Below are positions 27,231 through 36,255 of a DNA stretch of 64,000 nt, in pieces. The stretch comes from Bacteroidota bacterium. GTDB taxonomy: Bacteria; Bacteroidota; Bacteroidia; UBA8524. A model generated the notes under the pieces. The model had not been told where the DNA came from, searched no databases, and was given only the letters and a program-made list of their open reading frames with translations. Numbering within the stretch: position 1 is the first letter of the stretch; each line of letters starts with the position of its first letter. A program made the translations under genes and the position numbers. The DNA is taken from NCBI GenBank assembly GCA_008933805.1, contig WBUH01000001.1, positions 310,001 through 374,000 on the forward strand. The letters run 5' to 3'.

Positions 27231-29372
27231 TTACTCAACCATTAATTTTTTAGTGAATACGTTACCGTTTACATTTAGTTGTACAAAATACAAACCGGGA
27301 GTGGCGTTGTATTGTGCAGCGTCAAACGCAAACTCTTGAGCACCTTGGGCAAATTTACCGTTTGCTATTACAGCAACCTCACGGCCCAAAATGTCGGTTA
27401 CGCTTACTTTAACTTCGCTATCACGCATCAAAGTAACACCTACGTTAGTTTTGTTAGCAGTAGGGTTAGGATATACGTTAAAGTTTTCTTCTGAAGTATA
27501 AAACTCATCTTCAACTGATGAAGGGAAACCGAAGTTAATTGCATCAATGTAGAAGTTGTTACCGCCGTTGCTTACAAATTGGAAGCGGAAGCGGATGTTT
27601 TGACGTTGAGCAGCAGTAATAGTACCGGGAAGTGCTATTACAACTTGACGCCATTTTGAACGGTCGGCAGGTACAAATGAAGTGTTACCGGGAGTACCTG
27701 AACCTACAGTACCTAATTGAGCACCTGAACGAGCCCATAGTTGCAACCAGCTTTGTCCGCAGTCGGCTGAGTAATAAACCCTCAACGCATCAGCAGTTAA
27801 ACCGTTACCGGCTGAATTTAACCTTTGTGCAAATGCATAGTGGAATGATACTACAGGGCTTGACATTACTGCCAAGTTTAGTGAAGGTGAATACAAATCA
27901 AACCTTGAACCTGAAATACCGTTTCCGTTAGGAGCCATCAATGTACGTGAGTTGTTTTCAAACACGGTACCTTGACCAACATCAACAATACGGTAATCAG
28001 TGAAAGTGGTGCTGTTAGTAAACCAACCATCAGTTGGGAATACAGGGAATTCAAAATCTTGAGTGTAAGGACCGGTTTGTGGAGCAGAGGTTGGGATTAC
28101 TTCAATGTAGTCTTCCATTACCATTGTATCAGTACCGTTTACATTGCTTACAATCAAAGTAACATCAAATTTACCGGCCTGAGCGTAAGATACGGTTGGG
28201 TTGGTAGCTGATGAAGTTGCTGGTGTACCGCCTTCAAAAATCCATTGACGGGTAATTGTACCTGCGTAGTTGTATGAGTTATCTCTAAAATCAATTGCCG
28301 CACCGCCTGCGCAAGCAAATTGGCTGCGTGAACGTTGGTTGTCGATTGAGTAAAAATCAGCGATAGGTGCACAAGCAGCAGGAGCGTTAGGAACATCAGT
28401 ACCTGTAGCTATCATGTTTTGTACTGACCATAGGTAAGGCCTCCAGTTTTCCATCGTTGCATCTACACGAGCTTTTTGGCCGATGGTAAACATGTTTTGG
28501 CAAGTACCAATGGTATAATCCATAAAGTTTTCGATTTGGTCTGGCAAATCTGGGTTATCGGTACCACAAGTATTCCTGTTGTAATCACAGCTAAGAATTG
28601 TAGACCTGTTATCAGCGCATGGAGGGGTATCGTCAACTTTATCACCACCTAAGCAGCTGTCTTGGAAAGTATGAAGCAAACCTAACCAGTGACCAATTTC
28701 GTGAGTAACTGTAGTAGCGTTACCGGGGTTACTGGTACCCATATCACTAATTTGGTCTGAGCGGATAATAACACCATCAGTATTGTAGCTACCCGACCAA
28801 GGGAATTGAGCATAACCGGCAATACCTGGAAGGTTTGTGTTGTTCACAATCTCCTCGGTAATCCATACGTTCAAGTAGCGGTCAGTAGGCCATACACTTT
28901 TAAGTTTTATGTTGTTGGTACCGTTTTCGGTCTCTTCTTCATAAATCCTCACAATACCGTTGGTACAGTTACCTTTAGGGTCTTTACGAGCCAAACGCAA
29001 CTCAATTTCCATATCGCAAGCCACACCTTTAAATACATCACGTGTTTGTGATGATTTAGGGCTGGTACGACGGAAACTTTCGTTCAAAATATCCAACTCG
29101 CGTTGTATTTGAGCGTCAGAAATGTTTTCGTTACCTGCTTTGTGGAAAATGTGAAATACTACGGGAATGATACGTACTTGCCCTGTTTTCTTCACCAACT
29201 CTTTACTTTTTTCAAGCGCTTGTTGGTCAAATAGTTCTTTGCGCTGCAAAATAGTAGGGTCTTGCTCTACCATTTGCTTGTAAACATCATCAGTTGCGCA
29301 TTGGTGCACCTGAGCAAAGCCTGCATAGCTTGCCGCAGTTGCCAGTAAAACTGTTAATAGAAGTTTTTTCAT
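27231..29372 (-). CDS. Secreted M43-family zinc metalloprotease with PKD and T9SS sorting domain (second copy)
   Basis: The start is ATG 29372 (713 residues; a GTG lies two codons upstream). A signal peptide ends near GFAQ (21). The M43 catalytic domain has HEIGHWLGLLH at 224-234 and the FMDYTIGTCQNMFTIGQ segment. A PKD-like domain follows (about 345-425), then a jelly-roll with NGGNNFYIDAINFG, then the T9SS sorting domain (NVYPNPTANKTNVGV ... GLYFVQLNVNGNVFTKKLMV). The domain order is the same as in the protein at 11697, with moderate identity throughout. It is a secreted protease, probably for peptide scavenging. A -7 box TATATTTG (29469-29462, minus strand) lies about 90 bases upstream. 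Confidence 0.92.
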   Translation of the reverse strand: MKKLLLTVLLATAASYAGFAQVHQCATDDVYKQMVEQDPTILQRKELFDQQALEKSKELVKKTGQVRIIPVVFHIFHKAGNENISDAQIQRELDILNESFRRTSPKSSQTRDVFKGVACDMEIELRLARKDPKGNCTNGIVRIYEEETENGTNNIKLKSVWPTDRYLNVWITEEIVNNTNLPGIAGYAQFPWSGSYNTDGVIIRSDQISDMGTSNPGNATTVTHEIGHWLGLLHTFQDSCLGGDKVDDTPPCADNRSTILSCDYNRNTCGTDNPDLPDQIENFMDYTIGTCQNMFTIGQKARVDATMENWRPYLWSVQNMIATGTDVPNAPAACAPIADFYSIDNQRSRSQFACAGGAAIDFRDNSYNYAGTITRQWIFEGGTPATSSATNPTVSYAQAGKFDVTLIVSNVNGTDTMVMEDYIEVIPTSAPQTGPYTQDFEFPVFPTDGWFTNSTTFTDYRIVDVGQGTVFENNSRTLMAPNGNGISGSRFDLYSPSLNLAVMSSPVVSFHYAFAQRLNSAGNGLTADALRVYYSADCGQSWLQLWARSGAQLGTVGSGTPGNTSFVPADRSKWRQVVIALPGTITAAQRQNIRFRFQFVSNGGNNFYIDAINFGFPSSVEDEFYTSEENFNVYPNPTANKTNVGVTLMRDSEVKVSVTDILGREVAVIANGKFAQGAQEFAFDAAQYNATPGLYFVQLNVNGNVFTKKLMVE

Positions 29373-29461
29373 ATTCACTTATTCGTTCAGTTTGGTATTA
29401 TTAGGGCGTATTCAAACTTCAATAATAGAAGTTTTTTGCCAATCAAAAAAAACTTAGCCTG

Positions 29462-29469
29462 CAAATATA
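29462..29469 (-). promoter_or_regulatory. -7 box of the second M43 protease gene
   Basis: TATATTTG on the minus strand, about 90 bases upstream of the ATG. No good -33 was seen. Confidence 0.4.
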
Positions 29470-29549
29470 TGGCATTGGTTTATATATAGTCGGCGCAATT
29501 TGCCCTTGCGTTATATCTAACGATAATTTTTTATCAGAGGTTGTAATGC

Positions 29550-30038
29550 TCAATATACTTTTTTCAGTTTTTCAGTAATAGCAAGCACAGCGGGACAAAT
29601 TAAAGTGTTTTGGAAAGTAATATCCATAATTTGCACCATGCGTTTGCGGTTGGTATGGGGGTATTCGCGGCAAGCTGTCGGGCGGTCTTTATATACCACA
29701 CAATAATTATCACTATCTAAAAACGGACAGGGAGAAGACAACAAAACATAATCACCATCTTCATCTATCTTCAAATATTCAGCAATAAAATCGGCGGGTT
29801 TCATACGCAACGCTTTAGCAACACGTTCAATGTCCCTATCGGTAAACATGGGGCTGGTTGTTTTGCAACAGTTGGCGCACTCCAAACAGTCGGTTTCAGC
29901 AAACACTTCCTCGTGCAGTTCGTGGAAACTATCATCAAGGTTTTTTGGCTTGCGGCGTTTCAGCTGGGCATAAAATGCCTTGTTTTCTTCTTTTTGTCGC
30001 TGACTGTTACGTTTAAAATCTTCGAGAGTGATTTGCAT
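29550..30038 (-). CDS. YkgJ-family cysteine cluster protein
   Basis: The 162 residues have two cysteine groups, CLECANCCKTT (about 55-65) and CPFLDSDNYCVVYKDRPTACREYP, the pattern of the zinc/iron-chelating YkgJ/UPF0153 group. No signal peptide is present, so it acts in the cytoplasm. The biochemical role of the family is not settled; metal binding is likely from the eight cysteines. It begins one base before the end of the GT-C gene, so it is the last gene of the miaB operon. Confidence 0.85.
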   Translation of the reverse strand: MQITLEDFKRNSQRQKEENKAFYAQLKRRKPKNLDDSFHELHEEVFAETDCLECANCCKTTSPMFTDRDIERVAKALRMKPADFIAEYLKIDEDGDYVLLSSPCPFLDSDNYCVVYKDRPTACREYPHTNRKRMVQIMDITFQNTLICPAVLAITEKLKKVY

Positions 30039-30039
30039 A

Positions 30040-31320
30040 TTACAGGTAGCCGAAGGCGAATCCGTTTTTTAAATACAGGCCGTATACCTGCTGGCTCACT
30101 GCCATAGCAGCTATATAAAGTATAAATAATGAATGAACTGCAATTTGCGGATATTGTTTACCTGCAAAGGCTTTTTTCACTTCGCTATAATATATAGGTA
30201 AGGTATAAGCGCAAATCAAACCAATCCAAATACCCCATTGCCGGCTGGTAAACATGTGCACGTATGCGTGGTGCGACATGGCAAAACTCCACGAAAGCGA
30301 TGCCAGCAATAAAATAAGGGCTATAAAAAATAATTGGCGTTGGTGTTTATACATGTGCCACATTCCCCATGCTGCCAATAGTAAAATTGCCCAGCCGGGT
30401 ACAAGGTAAAAACGCTCCATACGGTTAAACCACTCAAAGGCAATATCAAAGATGCTAAAGTCTTTATTGCCAATTTCGCTCACCGTAAACCCTGCGGTTT
30501 CTTCACCCGTAGTGCGGAGTTTAAAGGCAGCCATCATATCCTCGTAGGCTACTGCCCAACTGCCCCAGTATGCGGCATTTTGCCACATGTGCAGCATAAA
30601 ACCCGTAACTGCAGCAATACCGGGTAATACGGTAACTTTTGTAAATAACTTGCGTGAGTATAACAAGCTGAAACCGATACTAACAACGGCCAAATAAGTA
30701 GGCGGCTCAAACGACACATTAATAGCCAGTAGGAATATAATGCACATCCAAGCTATCCATTTGTTTTCGCGTTCGTCGTTGTTAAAGTATTTATAGATGC
30801 AATACACATACAGCCATTTCAACAACTCTTCCAGCGTATGTTTATGCAGGTTATCGGCCCATGTGATAAAATAATTGGATAGGACCAATATACTGCCGCC
30901 TATAAAGGCCTGCGTTTTATCTTTTAAAATAACCTCAAGCACCCGATAGATAACAAAAAAGAACACCATTGCCCAAAGTATGGGAAATATACGCAATACA
31001 GGTTCAGAGGTGGTGTTTAAAACCTTGCCGTAAATGCCAGCAAGTATATCGGGTAGGGGAGGATAGTGCGTGTACACATTGAAACTGGTATCACCTTTCC
31101 CCTCGTATTGTTGGGTGGGTAGCCAGTAGGTGCCGTTAAATCCGTAGTCGTAGTAATAACGGGCAGCCGAGAGCACGTTTTTATCGCTGTAAGAATCGCC
31201 GAAAACATTGTCGCGGCCATTGCCGTTAGCGGTGGTAACTGTAAAAGCCCGCCACATAATCAGGGCAAAACAAAAGGCAAAAATGAACCAACGATATTTG
31301 GTAATGGAAGATTCCTGCAT
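30040..31320 (-). CDS. Multi-pass membrane protein, GT-C glycosyltransferase-like
   Basis: The 426 residues have about ten hydrophobic helices. A first periplasmic loop after helix 1 holds acidic residues and aromatic groups (GDSYSDKNVLSAARYYYDYGFNG ... THYPPLPDIL), the layout of GT-C enzymes that use polyprenyl-phosphate sugars. No clear PMT or ArnT signature was recognised, so the assignment is by architecture. It sits between a GT9-family gene (1 base gap) and ykgJ in a tight operon after miaB. It may modify a surface glycan. Confidence 0.6.
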   Translation of the reverse strand: MQESSITKYRWFIFAFCFALIMWRAFTVTTANGNGRDNVFGDSYSDKNVLSAARYYYDYGFNGTYWLPTQQYEGKGDTSFNVYTHYPPLPDILAGIYGKVLNTTSEPVLRIFPILWAMVFFFVIYRVLEVILKDKTQAFIGGSILVLSNYFITWADNLHKHTLEELLKWLYVYCIYKYFNNDERENKWIAWMCIIFLLAINVSFEPPTYLAVVSIGFSLLYSRKLFTKVTVLPGIAAVTGFMLHMWQNAAYWGSWAVAYEDMMAAFKLRTTGEETAGFTVSEIGNKDFSIFDIAFEWFNRMERFYLVPGWAILLLAAWGMWHMYKHQRQLFFIALILLLASLSWSFAMSHHAYVHMFTSRQWGIWIGLICAYTLPIYYSEVKKAFAGKQYPQIAVHSLFILYIAAMAVSQQVYGLYLKNGFAFGYL

Positions 31321-31321
31321 A

Positions 31322-32485
31322 TTAAAGTGCCGAAATTACACTTTGTATTTGAGTATGTATATCGGCGGCTTGCATATTTTTCATGCAAAAGTTGTTGCCG
31401 CCACAAGGCAATACTTTGGTATGGTGCAGGCAGGGTGAGCACTCTACAGCAAGATAATGTACTTTATGACGGGCACTATTAATAGTATCAGCCGACAAGC
31501 GGTGGGTAGGATTGGTAGGCCCCCAAACCGATACCGTTGGTAAGCCTGTTTTTAATGCTATAAATAATGGTGCTGAATCAATGGTGAGCATCAACACACA
31601 CTCTTCGTGCAAAAAGCGGTAGTACTCAGCAAACCCATACTTGCCTGCAATATTTTCTACTCGTTCACCTGCATTGCTTAAATATTGGCTGATAAACGCT
31701 TCGTTATCTTTAAAATCAGAGGGAGCACCTGTGAAAGCTATATTATATGGAGTGGTTTGCAGTATATGTGTGCAAATGGCCTGTAGTGTTTGCGCAGGGA
31801 TTTTTCGTAAATAACCGCCCAACTCGCTGCAAGTATTGTTAATGGCAATGTACTTTTTGCCTGCTTCGTTAGTGCGGCCTGCACTGTCTTTTATAGGGAT
31901 TGTAAACTCGGTAAACTCTTCAACACCCATCATGCGCACAAGGCTGCGGTAATTGTCTTGCACATTGCAAAACTGATTGAAATAGCAGTTGTGGGTATTT
32001 AGGAAATTACGGAAGTGTACTTTATTTAACTGAAACCCGAAGCGGTTAAGCGACATGGTCCACAACGAAAAGATAGTGGTTAGTTTTGAATATACTTCTA
32101 AATCAACCAGCCAACGGTTTTTTAAACCCCAGCTTTTGGTAAGTATTGCAACCGATGAACGCAATAGATTAGGAAGACTGCTATCGTCCATCACCCAAAC
32201 GTGGTGAAAAAGACCTGTTGGCACTATGCCAGGTACTACTCCCTTGCCGCTAATCAGTATCAGTTTGGCATTTGGGTAGCGTTTTTTCAGTGAAACTAAT
32301 GCATCACTGGCCAGCAACAAACTGCCCAGCCCCAGCATTTTTATTACAATAATGTATTCAGGATCTTTACGTAAAGTATGGTCGCGACGCAATAACAAAC
32401 CAAGCGGGCGGGCTACCATCAGGTTAAAAATAACCAGCAGGCCGCCTAATACCCCATCGATAAATTGCTTGGCGCGTAGTTTCAT
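31322..32485 (-). CDS. Glycosyltransferase family 9 (heptosyltransferase-like)
   Basis: The 387 residues have a hydrophobic N-terminal stretch, then EYIIVIKMLGLGSLLLASDALVSLKKRYPNAKL, the usual GT9 N-terminal domain. The sugar-nucleotide-binding half has IAFTGAPSDF, MLTIDSAPLFIALKTGLPTVSVWGPTNPTH and a cysteine-rich C-terminus (ECSPCLHHTKVLPCGGNNFC) typical of Bacteroidota members. Its ATG overlaps the miaB stop by one base (TAATG). It probably adds a sugar to lipopolysaccharide core or another surface glycan. Confidence 0.82.
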   Translation of the reverse strand: MKLRAKQFIDGVLGGLLVIFNLMVARPLGLLLRRDHTLRKDPEYIIVIKMLGLGSLLLASDALVSLKKRYPNAKLILISGKGVVPGIVPTGLFHHVWVMDDSSLPNLLRSSVAILTKSWGLKNRWLVDLEVYSKLTTIFSLWTMSLNRFGFQLNKVHFRNFLNTHNCYFNQFCNVQDNYRSLVRMMGVEEFTEFTIPIKDSAGRTNEAGKKYIAINNTCSELGGYLRKIPAQTLQAICTHILQTTPYNIAFTGAPSDFKDNEAFISQYLSNAGERVENIAGKYGFAEYYRFLHEECVLMLTIDSAPLFIALKTGLPTVSVWGPTNPTHRLSADTINSARHKVHYLAVECSPCLHHTKVLPCGGNNFCMKNMQAADIHTQIQSVISAL

Positions 32486-33873
32486 TAATTCACAATGCGG
32501 CCAATAATGCTGGTGGTTGTGCTGCGTTCAATCAACACATTCACATAATCGCCGGGTTTTGCATTTTCTTTAGGGAAAATAACGGTAACGTTTTGGTCAT
32601 TGCGGCCTTTGTACTCATCGGCTGATTTTTTTGAATTACCTTCAATCAGCACCTTACAAACTTTACCTATGTACTCAGCGTTTTTACGCTTCGACATATT
32701 ATTTTGAAGTGCGATAATTTCTTGCAAACGACGTCTTTTAACCTCGGCAGGAATATCATCGGGATATTTACGGGCAGCCAACGTACCGGGACGCTCGCTA
32801 TATTCATACATATAAGCAAAATCAAATTTAGCCCACTCAATAATACTCAACGTATCTTGGTGTTCCTCTTCTGTTTCACTGCAAAAGCCTGCAATAATAT
32901 CGGTACTAATGCCGCAATCGGGAATAATCTCACGTATTTTGGTAACACGCTCCATATACCATTCACGGTCGTATGTGCGGTTCATCAAGTCTAATACACG
33001 GCTATTACCGCTTTGTATAGGCAGATGTATGTAGTTGCAAATGTTTTCGTATTTCACCATTGTGTACAATACCTCGTCGGTAATGTCTTTTGGGTGAGAG
33101 GTAGAAAAACGGACACGCAAATCAGGGTTTACCAATGCCACCTTTTCAAGCAATTGGGCAAAGTTTACCGTCTCAGTTTCGTTTTCAGGATTTGCCCATT
33201 TATACGAGTCAACGTTTTGACCAAGCAAGGTTACTTCTTTGTATCCAAGCTTTGCCATTTCGGCAGCTTCGGCCACAATAGAGTGTGCATCCCGGCTGCG
33301 CTCACGTCCGCGTGTAAAGGGCACTACGCAAAAGCTGCACATGTTATCACAGCCACGCATAATAGATATAAAGGCATTGATACCGTTGGTATTTAGCCTC
33401 ACAGGGGTAATCTCCGCATAGGTCTCCTCGCGAGAAAGCAATACATTTACAGCTTTTTGGCCATCCTCAACCTTAGCAAGCAGGCTAGGTAAATCACGGT
33501 AAGCATCAGGGCCCACAACAATATCCACCATCTTTTCCTGCTCAAGCAATTTAGCTTTTAAGCGTTCGGCCATGCATCCCAACACACCCACCACAAGGTC
33601 GGGGTTGGTTTTTTTCATGCTTTTTAACTCTGCAAGTCTATTCCAAACCCTGCTTTCAGCATTTTCACGTATAGCACAAGTGTTCAAAAAAATCACATCG
33701 GCACCTTCGTCGTTGTTAATTGTTTTGTAGCCTTCTTTTGAAAGTATAGAGGCTATAATCTCGCTATCGCTAAAATTCATGGCACACCCGTAACTTTCAA
33801 TATACAGGTTGCGTTGCTGCACATTTGCCGCAACAGGATGCGTTGCAATGGTTTCCTCGGTTGTTGTTACCAT
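32485..33873 (-). CDS. miaB: tRNA-2-methylthio-N6-dimethylallyladenosine synthase
   Basis: A radical-SAM methylthiotransferase that adds a methylthio group to i6A37 of tRNAs reading UNN codons. It has 462 residues. The N-terminal UPF0004 domain holds three cluster cysteines (ESYGCAMN at about 30, [19 protein letters not shown]). The radical-SAM motif is [21 protein letters not shown] and the TRAM domain at the C-terminus begins near [16 protein letters not shown] -7 box (TATCTTTG, minus strand 33891-33884) lies about 10 bases before the ATG. It is the first gene of an operon with two glycosyltransferases and ykgJ. Confidence 0.95.
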   Translation of the reverse strand: MVTTTEETIATHPVAANVQQRNLYIESYGCAMNFSDSEIIASILSKEGYKTINNDEGADVIFLNTCAIRENAESRVWNRLAELKSMKKTNPDLVVGVLGCMAERLKAKLLEQEKMVDIVVGPDAYRDLPSLLAKVEDGQKAVNVLLSREETYAEITPVRLNTNGINAFISIMRGCDNMCSFCVVPFTRGRERSRDAHSIVAEAAEMAKLGYKEVTLLGQNVDSYKWANPENETETVNFAQLLEKVALVNPDLRVRFSTSHPKDITDEVLYTMVKYENICNYIHLPIQSGNSRVLDLMNRTYDREWYMERVTKIREIIPDCGISTDIIAGFCSETEEEHQDTLSIIEWAKFDFAYMYEYSERPGTLAARKYPDDIPAEVKRRRLQEIIALQNNMSKRKNAEYIGKVCKVLIEGNSKKSADEYKGRNDQNVTVIFPKENAKPGDYVNVLIERSTTTSIIGRIVN

Positions 33874-33883
33874 AAAGAATTTG

Positions 33884-33891
33884 CAAAGATA
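33884..33891 (-). promoter_or_regulatory. -7 box close to the miaB start
   Basis: TATCTTTG on the minus strand, about 10 bases before ATG 33873. No good -33 was found. Confidence 0.45.
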
Positions 33892-34162
33892 AAATTTAAA
33901 GCGTTAAAATTTTTTAAGAATATCAGGCTTGTTGGTAATAAAAAAGGGCAGGCATGATGCAATAGATAGGGATGCATTTGTTTTTACACACAAAAAATTT
34001 TAAAAAACTCCGGCTGCCCGCCCTTTAGCTTTTCTATAAACAATGCAATTATTGATAGAGGTATACTATTAAAAATACCTTTTCAAACTTATCCCAACGG
34101 TTTTGCATAAAACAGGGTGAAATAACCCTTTTTTGGGTAGACAGGTATTTTGTCGAAATATC

Positions 34163-34193
34163 TTTACGTAATTAATTACTAAAATTACCTTTG
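34163..34193 (+). promoter_or_regulatory. -33/-7 promoter of the rfbD-like gene
   Basis: TTTA (34163-34166), 19 bases, TACCTTTG (34186-34193). It predicts a leader of about 140 bases before ATG 34336. Confidence 0.55.
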
Positions 34194-34302
34194 AAAATGC
34201 TTTGCAAAAGAGTTTTGGTACTTAAAAAACTGTACTGATAAAAAACCAAAACAGTTAGCATTTTATAAACTATTATTGTAATCTGCTAATTTTAGGCAGG
34301 GG

Positions 34303-34320
34303 ACGGACAGGAGGGTCCGT
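34303..34320 (+). promoter_or_regulatory. Leader hairpin with AGGAGG loop
   Basis: ACGGAC pairs with GTCCGT and the loop is exactly AGGAGG. It ends 15 bases before ATG 34336. The stem may present or hide a ribosome-binding sequence, but AGGAGG is 21 bases from the ATG, further than usual. Confidence 0.35.
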
Positions 34321-34335
34321 GTACGAACAATTTGT

Positions 34336-35259
34336 ATGCGTAGAGTTTTAATTACAGGAAGCAATGGGTTGTTGGGGCAGAAGTTACTTGATTTATATCT
34401 GGGGAAAAGGGATGCGCAACTTATAGCGACTTCTCGAGGGGCTAACCGCTACAATGCGTTTGAGGGATATGGGTATACATATCAGGAGATGGATGTAACC
34501 AATAAGGACGAGGTGATGCTGAATATCATACGGTATTGCCCCACGGCAGTTATTAATACTGCCGCTATGACCAACGTGGATACTTGCGAGAGTGAGAAAG
34601 AGGCTTGCGATAAGCTGAATATCGACTCTGTGAAATATTTAGTGGAGGCGTGCAATCAATTTGATGTGCACCTTGTACACTTATCTACCGATTTTATTTT
34701 TGATGGTGAAAAAGGCCCTTATACTGAGGAGGCCGCACCTAATCCGTTGAGCTATTACGGCGAGAGCAAGCTAAAAGCTGAGCAGTATATTATAGAAAAT
34801 TGTAAGAACTGGGCTATACTTCGCACCGTATTGGTATACGGTGTGGCTAATGATATGAGCCGCAGCAATATTGTATTGTGGGCTAAAGGTTCATTAGAAC
34901 AGGGTAAGCAAATTAATGTTGTTGACGACCAATACCGCACCCCAACACTTGCAGAAGATTTGGCAATGGGATGTTACCTGGCTGAAATGAAACAGGCGCA
35001 GGGTATATATAACATAAGCGGTAAGGATTTTATGAATGTGTACGAGTTGGCACAACGTGTGGCCGATTTTTGGAAGCTTGATAAAAACCTGATTGGCAGA
35101 GCTGACAGCAGCACGTTTACACAGCCCGCAAAACGTCCGCCACGTACCGGTTTTGATATTACAAAATCGCGCGAGAAACTAGGGTACGACCCTCATAGTT
35201 TTGAAGAAGGGCTTGCCGTTGTTGAAGAACAACTGAACAAAACAGCCAATGTGTTTTAA
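34336..35259 (+). CDS. rfbD: dTDP-4-dehydrorhamnose reductase-like SDR
   Basis: The 307 residues form an extended-SDR Rossmann fold: GSNGLLGQ nucleotide motif at 8-15, VINTAAMTNVDTCE, HLSTDFIFDG with the active serine/threonine, and YYGESKLKAEQ with the catalytic Tyr and Lys. The STDF(I/V)FDG segment is typical of RmlD. It would complete dTDP-L-rhamnose synthesis with rfbA at 1302. Other dTDP-hexose reductases share these motifs, so the exact substrate is not certain. It stands alone, with its own promoter and a long leader, and converges on clpS. Confidence 0.82.
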   Translation: MRRVLITGSNGLLGQKLLDLYLGKRDAQLIATSRGANRYNAFEGYGYTYQEMDVTNKDEVMLNIIRYCPTAVINTAAMTNVDTCESEKEACDKLNIDSVKYLVEACNQFDVHLVHLSTDFIFDGEKGPYTEEAAPNPLSYYGESKLKAEQYIIENCKNWAILRTVLVYGVANDMSRSNIVLWAKGSLEQGKQINVVDDQYRTPTLAEDLAMGCYLAEMKQAQGIYNISGKDFMNVYELAQRVADFWKLDKNLIGRADSSTFTQPAKRPPRTGFDITKSREKLGYDPHSFEEGLAVVEEQLNKTANVF

Positions 35260-35293
35260 GATAAACGCATTGGCATTCCCAATAAACTTCTGA

Positions 35294-35578
35294 TTATTCA
35301 ATAACGGCTGATAATCCCCTATCCGTTAGGGCTGTGCACATGGGCGCCAGTTTTTCGGCTTCGCCTTCTTTTACAATGGCTTTACCTTTATAGTGCACCA
35401 ATACGGCAAGTTGTTCTGCCTGCAACTCATCGTGTTTGCATACCTCTATCAGGCAGTCAATCACAAAGTCAAAAGTATTAACGTCGTCGTTATACAAAAC
35501 CAGCTTGCGTGTTTCGGTAAGTAACTCAAGCAGGTCAACCTCTTCAAAAGTTTCTATTGAAGTTCCGCTCATGTTCAT
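35294..35578 (-). CDS. clpS: ATP-dependent Clp protease adaptor ClpS
   Basis: Delivers N-degron proteins to ClpAP-type proteases. The 94 residues carry the family core LVLYNDDVNTFDFVIDCLI, in which the YNDD.NT motif binds substrate N-termini, and KGKAIVKEGEAEKLAPM. The length matches the family. An internal ATG at 35572 is an alternative start. It is the last gene of the tpiA-prmA-giant-plsY-clpS strand run, 20 bases after plsY. Confidence 0.93.
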   Translation of the reverse strand: MNMSGTSIETFEEVDLLELLTETRKLVLYNDDVNTFDFVIDCLIEVCKHDELQAEQLAVLVHYKGKAIVKEGEAEKLAPMCTALTDRGLSAVIE

Positions 35579-35598
35579 AAAACTACTCTCCTATATAT

Positions 35599-36249
35599 TT
35601 ATGGATTTTGCCTGTGTTTTCTAAAAATCTTGGCTTTGTTTTCGGTACCGTTCACCAGTTTACGAATGTTTTTCTGGTGGGTTAAGATTACCAAAAACGC
35701 GGCTGTAATTCCAAAGGCGATAAACAAGGGTACCTTTTCGTGGAATACATATACTATCATAAACGGAAATGATACCGCCGCTAGTATAGACCCTAATGAT
35801 ACGTACCGTGTTGTAAAGAGTATGAACAAAAATATAGCCAAACAAAGCAAAGCCGGTTGGTAATCAATGCATACAATCATTCCAAACAGTGTAGCAATAC
35901 CTTTACCACCTTTAAACTGTGCAAAAATGGGAAACAAGTGCCCCATAACTGCTAATAAACCGTATAGCAGTTGCAGGTTCACATATTTAAAGGGATTATC
36001 CTTAGGCACTACGCCTGTTAAATTCACTAAATAAGCTGCAAAAAAGCCTTTCAGCATATCCATCAGCAGCACAATGCTGCCTGCTTTTTTGCCCAACACC
36101 CTAAAAGTGTTGGTGGCACCGGCATTACCGCTGCCATAGTCGCGCACATCAATACCGTACATTGCCTTGCCTATCCAAACCGCGCTGGGAATAGATCCCA
36201 ACAGGTAGGCCACAGGGCTCAATAAGGTGATTAAAAGCAATTCGTTCAT
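35599..36249 (-). CDS. plsY: Glycerol-3-phosphate acyltransferase PlsY
   Basis: Transfers acyl groups from acyl-phosphate to glycerol-3-phosphate at the inner membrane, the first step of phospholipid synthesis. The 216 residues have five or more helices and the three PlsY motifs: LGSIPSAVWIGK, GSGNAGATNTFRVLGKKAG and FKGGKGIATLFG. It lies 6 bases after the giant exported-protein gene and 20 before clpS, so it is in the same operon. Confidence 0.94.
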   Translation of the reverse strand: MNELLLITLLSPVAYLLGSIPSAVWIGKAMYGIDVRDYGSGNAGATNTFRVLGKKAGSIVLLMDMLKGFFAAYLVNLTGVVPKDNPFKYVNLQLLYGLLAVMGHLFPIFAQFKGGKGIATLFGMIVCIDYQPALLCLAIFLFILFTTRYVSLGSILAAVSFPFMIVYVFHEKVPLFIAFGITAAFLVILTHQKNIRKLVNGTENKAKIFRKHRQNP

Positions 36250-36255
36250 GGTGTA

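Larger units (their letters stand above)
33874..34335. other. 462-base divergent intergenic region miaB / rfbD
   Basis: No ORF is supported here. It contains the miaB -7 box (33884-33891), an inverted repeat with one mismatch (AAAGGGCAGGCA near 33942 with TGCCCGCCCTTT near 34017), an AGGGT/ACCCT hairpin near 34111-34129, the rfbD promoter (34163-34193), and a leader hairpin that holds AGGAGG (34303-34320). The AT-rich middle could encode a small RNA, but nothing proves it. Confidence 0.6.
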
